This document shows positions 51,100 through 54,927 of a stretch of 54,927 bases of DNA, in pieces. Position 1 is the stretch's first letter; the number at the start of each line of letters is the position of its first letter. The translations under genes were made by a program, and so were the position numbers. Origin of the DNA: Myxococcaceae bacterium (GTDB taxonomy: Bacteria; Myxococcota; Myxococcia; Myxococcales; Myxococcaceae). Location of the stretch: contig RPRB01000013.1 of the NCBI GenBank assembly GCA_003818285.1, positions 1-54,927 of the forward strand. The letters run 5' to 3'. The notes beneath the pieces were generated by a model. It had not been told where the DNA came from. It did no database searches and worked only from the letters and a program-made list of their open reading frames with translations.

Positions 51100-52326
51100 A
51101 TGGCCGAGCTGCCCCCGCTGCCCGCCCCGGAAGCCCAGCACCGCATCCTCCACGACCTCCAGCCGCTGCCGGAGGCCTGGGTGCCGCTCGAGGAGGCGCT
51201 CGGCTTCGGGCTCACCTCGGACGTGCTCGCCCGCCGCACCCAGCCTCCCTGGGACAACTCGGCCATGGACGGCTACGCGGTCCGGAGCGCGGACGTGGCG
51301 CGCCCGCCGGTGACCCTGCCGGTGGTGGCAGTGGTGCACGCCGGGGATCACCCGACCCGAGCGGTCGGCCCGGGAGAGGCGGTGCGGATCATGACCGGGG
51401 CGCCGATGCCACCCGGCGCCGACGCGGTGGTGATGCAGGAGCGGACGCGGTCCGTCCCCGGACCCGCTCTCGGGGAGGTGGAGATCCAGGAGGCCGCGAC
51501 GCCGCGCCAGAACGTGCGCGACGCCGGGGAGGACGCCCGCGCCGGAGAGGTGCTGCTCCCCGCCGGGACCGTGCTGGGCATCCCGGAGCTCGCGCTTCTC
51601 GCCTCCCAGGGAATGACCTCGGTGCGCGTTCCGCGGCGGCCGCGGGTCGCCATCGTCGCCACCGGCGACGAGCTGTGCCGCCCGGACGAGGAGCCCCAGG
51701 GACGCATCGTCGACACCAACTCGGTCGCGCTCGCGCTGGGAGTCCGGCGGGCAGGCGGAGCTCCGGTGGTGCTCGGCATCGCCCGCGATCGTCCGGAAGA
51801 GGTCGAGGAGCGCATCCGCACCGCGCTCGATCACGACGTGGTGCTCACCTCCGCCGGCGCGTCGGTCGGCGAGCACGACCACGTGCGGCCGGCGCTCGAG
51901 CGGCTGGGCGTGGCGATGGACTTCTGGCGGGTGGCGATCAAGCCCGGCAAGCCGCTGGCCTTCGGGAGGAAGGGCGCGACCCGGATCTTCGCCCTTCCCG
52001 GCAACCCCGCGTCTTCCCTGGTCACCTTCGAGCTGTTCGTCCGCCCGGCACTGCTCCGACTGGTCGGCCGGCCGGCGCCGCTCCCGGTCCCGGTCCAGGC
52101 ACGGAGCGGAATTGATCTCAAGAAAAACAAAGGGTTGGCTCACTTCGTGCGGGTGGTGCTCATCTGGCGAGAGGGGGAGCCTTGGGCGGATCCCCTGCCG
52201 ACACAGACCTCGGGCGCGGTCCGTTCGGCAGTCTCGGCGACGCATCTGCTGCACTTTCCAATGGATGCGATGAGCATCCGGCGGGGAGAGCCCGTCGAAC
52301 TGCTACCGGTGGGATGGGCTCCCTAG
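51100..52326 (+). CDS. moeA: Molybdopterin molybdenumtransferase
   Basis: Inserts molybdate into adenylylated molybdopterin. 408 residues in four domains: PPWDNSAMDGYAVRSADV, GEAVRIMTGAPMPPGADAVV, the MPT-binding domain with IVATGDELCRPDEEP, VDTNSVALALGVRRAGG, LTSAGASVGEHDHV, WRVAIKPGKPLAFG and FALPGNPASSLVTFELF, then the C-terminal beta-barrel. The rest of the Moco pathway is not in the window. Followed by ribA after 76 bp. Confidence 0.96.
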   Translation: MAELPPLPAPEAQHRILHDLQPLPEAWVPLEEALGFGLTSDVLARRTQPPWDNSAMDGYAVRSADVARPPVTLPVVAVVHAGDHPTRAVGPGEAVRIMTGAPMPPGADAVVMQERTRSVPGPALGEVEIQEAATPRQNVRDAGEDARAGEVLLPAGTVLGIPELALLASQGMTSVRVPRRPRVAIVATGDELCRPDEEPQGRIVDTNSVALALGVRRAGGAPVVLGIARDRPEEVEERIRTALDHDVVLTSAGASVGEHDHVRPALERLGVAMDFWRVAIKPGKPLAFGRKGATRIFALPGNPASSLVTFELFVRPALLRLVGRPAPLPVPVQARSGIDLKKNKGLAHFVRVVLIWREGEPWADPLPTQTSGAVRSAVSATHLLHFPMDAMSIRRGEPVELLPVGWAP

Positions 52327-52402
52327 CAACGGAGGCCCCTCCCGAGCATCCAATGGGGGTAGAACCGTCGCGCACGATCGGGAGCACGCGAGTCCGTCGA
52401 CC

Positions 52403-53059
52403 ATGTCCAGCCTCTCCCCCCAGCCCCTGACCCGGCGCAGCCACGTCGTGGAGCTCTACTCGGAGGCACCGCTCCCCACGGCGCGGGGCACCTTCCGGGT
52501 GGTGGTGTTCCGCGACCGCCGCAACCAGCAGGAGCACGTGGCGATGGTGATGGGCGAGGTGTTCGGGCAGGAAGGCGTGCCGGTCCGCGTTCACTCCGAG
52601 TGCCTCACCAGCGAGGTCCTGGGCAGCCTCAAGTGTGACTGCCGTCAACAGCTGGATCGCGCGCTCGACCTGGTCACGGCGCGCGGGCGCGGCATGGTGC
52701 TCTACCTCCGGCAGGAAGGTCGGGGCATCGGGCTGGGCAACAAGATCAAGGCCTACGCGCTCCAGGCGCGGGGGCTGGACACCTACGAGGCCAACCGCCA
52801 GCTCGGGTTCCCGGACGACCTCCGCACCTACGACGTGGCGGCGGACATGCTCCGGCTGCTCGGCGTGCGGAGCGTGGACCTGATCACCAACAATCCTCTG
52901 AAGATCGCGGGGCTGGTGGAGGAAGGCATCCCCGTCCGCGGTCGAATCCCCTCCCCGGCCGCGCACAATCCGCATAACGTCGACTACTTGCGCACCAAGC
53001 GCGAGCGCACGGGACACCTGATTGAGCTCTTCGGGGAGGACGCGGCGAAGGCCGGCTGA
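52403..53059 (+). CDS. ribA: GTP cyclohydrolase II
   Basis: First committed step of riboflavin synthesis. 218 residues, slightly longer than the ~196 of E. coli RibA. It has the zinc cysteines (HSECLTSEVLGSLKCDCRQQ), RQEGRGIGLGNKIKAYALQ, EANRQLGFPDDLRTYDVAA and LITNNPLKIAGL. It is free-standing, without the DHBP synthase domain. The following gene overlaps its 3' end by 38 bp. Confidence 0.96.
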   Translation: MSSLSPQPLTRRSHVVELYSEAPLPTARGTFRVVVFRDRRNQQEHVAMVMGEVFGQEGVPVRVHSECLTSEVLGSLKCDCRQQLDRALDLVTARGRGMVLYLRQEGRGIGLGNKIKAYALQARGLDTYEANRQLGFPDDLRTYDVAADMLRLLGVRSVDLITNNPLKIAGLVEEGIPVRGRIPSPAAHNPHNVDYLRTKRERTGHLIELFGEDAAKAG

Positions 53060-53948
53060 CGCACGCACCCCGCTCGACCGGTTCGAGGTCACGTTCTGGG
53101 GCGTGCGCGGTTCGGTCCCCGCGCCTGGTGCGAAGACCCGGCGGTACGGCGGCAACACCCCCTGCGTCGAGGTGCGGGCGGGGGGCAACCGACTCATCCT
53201 CGACGCCGGCTCCGGGCTCCGTGCGCTGGGCGAGCGCCTGAGGGATTCGGGCGGCCCGGTCGAAGCCGACTTCCTGCTCTCGCACTACCACTACGACCAT
53301 CTGCAGGGGCTCCCCTTCTTCGCCCCGCTGGCCGAGCCCGGGAACCGCTTCGTCTTCCACGGGCCGCGGCGGGAGGGACGGAGCGTGCAGGACGTGCTGG
53401 AGGGGCAGATGGTGCCCCCCTACTTCCCGGTGACCCTGGACCAGCTCGCGCGCGCGGCGATCGAGTTCCGGAGCGTCGAGCCCGGTGAGCGGTTCGAGAT
53501 CGGTGTGGTGCGCGTCACCTCGGCCGAGCTGGACCACCCGGGCGGAAACCTGGGCTACCGGCTCGAGTTCCGCGGTCGCACCCTGGTGTACGCGACGGAC
53601 GTGGAGCACACCGATCGACCTGCCGAGTCGCTGGTGGAGCTCGCCCGGGGCGCGGACGTGCTCTTGCACGACGCGATGTACGTCGATTCCGAGTACGAGC
53701 AGCGCCGCGGCTGGGGCCACAGCACCTGGGCCGGCGCGCTCGCCACCGCCGAGGCTGCGGAGGTGAAAACGCTGGTGCTCTTCCATCACGATCCCGAGCG
53801 CGACGATCGGGCGCTCGATGCCGTGCTCAAGCGGGTGCAGAAACAATTCCCCCGGACGATCGCCGCGCGGGAAGGGGTCACGATCCGCATCGCAGGGAAG
53901 GCCCGGCTCACCGAGCCCGCCGCCGCCCGTTACTCGAGGCGGCGCTGA
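53022..53948 (+). CDS. MBL-fold metallo-hydrolase
   Basis: 308 residues. Beta-lactamase-like fold with FWGVRGSVPAPG, YGGNTPCVEVR, the metal motif HYHYDH (SHYHYDHLQG), ELDHPGGNLGYRLE, YATDVEHTD, LLHDAMY and LVLFHHDP. This subgroup (with GVRGSxPxPG) includes phosphodiesterase/RNase Z-like hydrolases; the substrate is unknown. The only start upstream of the conserved FWGVRGS is TTG 53022, inside ribA, so it is probably translationally coupled to ribA. Confidence 0.85.
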   Translation: MSSSGRTRRRPADARTPLDRFEVTFWGVRGSVPAPGAKTRRYGGNTPCVEVRAGGNRLILDAGSGLRALGERLRDSGGPVEADFLLSHYHYDHLQGLPFFAPLAEPGNRFVFHGPRREGRSVQDVLEGQMVPPYFPVTLDQLARAAIEFRSVEPGERFEIGVVRVTSAELDHPGGNLGYRLEFRGRTLVYATDVEHTDRPAESLVELARGADVLLHDAMYVDSEYEQRRGWGHSTWAGALATAEAAEVKTLVLFHHDPERDDRALDAVLKRVQKQFPRTIAAREGVTIRIAGKARLTEPAAARYSRRR

Positions 53949-54008
53949 ACCCACAGTTCGCGACACACCAGCGAAGACCGCAGCGCGTCAGGAGGCCGTC
54001 CTAGGTTC

Positions 54009-54416
54009 ATGGACGACATGACGAGTCCAGAGAAGCGACTTCAGGACCTCCAGGCCCGGGCCATCAACGAGCGGATCATCGAGTACGGCCTGCGGCGCGG
54101 GCTGCTCGACGCGCTCCGCCTGTCGTACGAGCAAACGAAGGATGGGAGCCTGGTCATCTACTTCCCACGTCACCGCGGTCACTGGCGCATTCAGCCCCCG
54201 GGTGTGGGCGAAGAGTCCGCGGTCCGGGTGATCGCCTTCGGCAACGACGGGCGGATGCAGATGGGCATCATGAGCCTCGCGCTCACGTGGGACGGGGACG
54301 CCGCAGACTGGATCCTGGTCCACGGCAGCGAGATGCGGGAGGTCGCTGCGGAGGTCTGGAAGGCAATCGCGCTCCTCGCACGGGACGCGGGCTGGTTGGT
54401 GTCGAGCGCAGCCTAG
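54009..54416 (+). CDS. Small uncharacterised protein, YbjN/T3SS-chaperone-like fold possible
   Basis: 135 residues. The alternation of helix (ARAINERIIEYGLRRGLLDA), five or so strands (GSLVIYFPRHRGHWRIQP; GRMQMGIMSLALTWDGDA) and a last helix (EVWKAIALLARDAGWLV) is reminiscent of the YbjN/type III chaperone fold, but similarity is too low to name it. No signal peptide. ATG 54009; ATG 54018 is an alternative. Convergent with the NUDIX gene. Confidence 0.6.
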   Translation: MDDMTSPEKRLQDLQARAINERIIEYGLRRGLLDALRLSYEQTKDGSLVIYFPRHRGHWRIQPPGVGEESAVRVIAFGNDGRMQMGIMSLALTWDGDAADWILVHGSEMREVAAEVWKAIALLARDAGWLVSSAA

Positions 54417-54425
54417 TTTCCGGGC

Positions 54426-54917
54426 TCAGCGCCAGAAACCTGATCCGGGCGTCGTGACGGCCCGCCTGACCGCCCGCCTCAGCCCGGGGAACGGCAGCCG
54501 GCGCAGGGCCTCGTCCACCGGCAGCCACTCCGCGGCCTCGTGCTCGGGCCCGGGCCGCACCTGGATCCCGGCCGGCCAGTCGGCGGCGAACGCCTCCTCC
54601 TCGAAGAGCGCGGGAGGAACCTGCTCGCCGAACGCGAAGCTGTGCCGGTACGAAAGCGAGCGCACCGGAAGCCGGGCCCCGGTCTCCTCCTCCAGCTCGC
54701 GCCGCGCCGCCGCCTCGCCGGACTCCCCCGGCAGCCGGCGTCCGGTGACCGGCTGCCAGAAGCCGCCGCGGGCCGGGATGCGCCGCAGCAGCAGGACCTC
54801 GGGACCTTCGGGACCCCGCCGCACCGCCGTGACCGAGACGGTGCGCGTGCGCGCGTCCTCGAACCTGGGCTCCGCCTCGAGCACAGCTCCGAATGCCCGC
54901 GCCAGTGCATCCTCCAT
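54426..54917 (-). CDS. NUDIX hydrolase (NudB-like)
   Basis: 163 residues. A full NUDIX box runs from Gly59 to Ala81 (G-x5-E-x7-REL-x-EE-x-G-A). The context RRIPARGGFWQPVTGRRLPG and the C-terminal HEAAEWLPVDEALRRLPFPG resemble dihydroneopterin-triphosphate/dATP pyrophosphatases (NudB). The reaction is hydrolysis of a nucleoside diphosphate-X compound; the substrate is not certain. Start ATG 54917; the window ends 10 bp further on. Confidence 0.92.
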   Translation of the reverse strand: MEDALARAFGAVLEAEPRFEDARTRTVSVTAVRRGPEGPEVLLLRRIPARGGFWQPVTGRRLPGESGEAAARRELEEETGARLPVRSLSYRHSFAFGEQVPPALFEEEAFAADWPAGIQVRPGPEHEAAEWLPVDEALRRLPFPGLRRAVRRAVTTPGSGFWR

Positions 54918-54927
54918 CGCGCCGACG

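Overview
The window is very GC-rich and densely packed, with frequent GTG starts and many 4-base GTGA/ATGA overlaps between genes. Gene content points to a myxobacterium (Myxococcota, suborder Cystobacterineae, i.e. Myxococcus/Anaeromyxobacter relatives). The best markers are a FrzS-type pseudo-receiver/coiled-coil motility protein behind an RpoE1-like ECF sigma factor and its zinc-binding anti-sigma factor, many lineage-type lipoproteins, and a LexA-like box matching the consensus I recall for Myxococcus xanthus. No rRNA, tRNA, CRISPR array, prophage or transposase gene was seen.

Layout. 1-3341: the 5' part of aroE on the minus strand, a 28-codon small ORF with a perfect ribosome binding site, and a LysR regulator divergent from a cyclic-nucleotide-domain/thioredoxin-reductase-like flavoprotein, with a LysR-type operator between them. 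3338-7800 (minus): an uncharacterised protein, aroA, aroF (shikimate pathway) and a radical SAM protein. 7914-12234 (plus): alanine dehydrogenase, a terminator, then sigma factor, anti-sigma factor and frzS. 12281-18961 (minus): HEAT protein, coaX, birA, two lipoproteins, a HARE-HTH/Mrr-like protein with a degenerate catalytic site, and a ClpX-type zinc-finger protein whose start overlaps that of a divergent beta-propeller protein (to 21098).

21185-30271 (minus) is an eight-gene operon, nearly all genes overlapping: a Yip1-like membrane protein, TolC, MacA, a MacB-type ATPase, two FtsX/MacB permeases, a DUF692 (MbnB/TglH-family) protein with a large extra C-terminal region, and a membrane-anchored protein. 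It combines a tripartite exporter with a putative peptide-modifying metalloenzyme and is the best candidate here for an undescribed system, although no precursor peptide was found beside it.

30450-36801: a ClpA/ClpC-type unfoldase, a 242-bp intergenic element bounded by 26-bp inverted repeats, a DUF2520 oxidoreductase, AlaX tRNA editing, AlkB (with the LexA-like box at its promoter) and a lineage hypothetical. 36868-46841: a metallopeptidase/beta-propeller/outer-membrane-barrel fusion, an SRPBCC protein, nadD, a NamZ-type muramidase, a TPR protein, mutS2, an amidohydrolase lipoprotein, and an AlkD-like DNA-repair gene broken by a small deletion. 46942-54917: RNase R with a long Arg/Gly-rich tail, a histone-H1-like/OB/chagasin-like mosaic protein, moeA, ribA, an MBL hydrolase, a small hypothetical and a NUDIX hydrolase.
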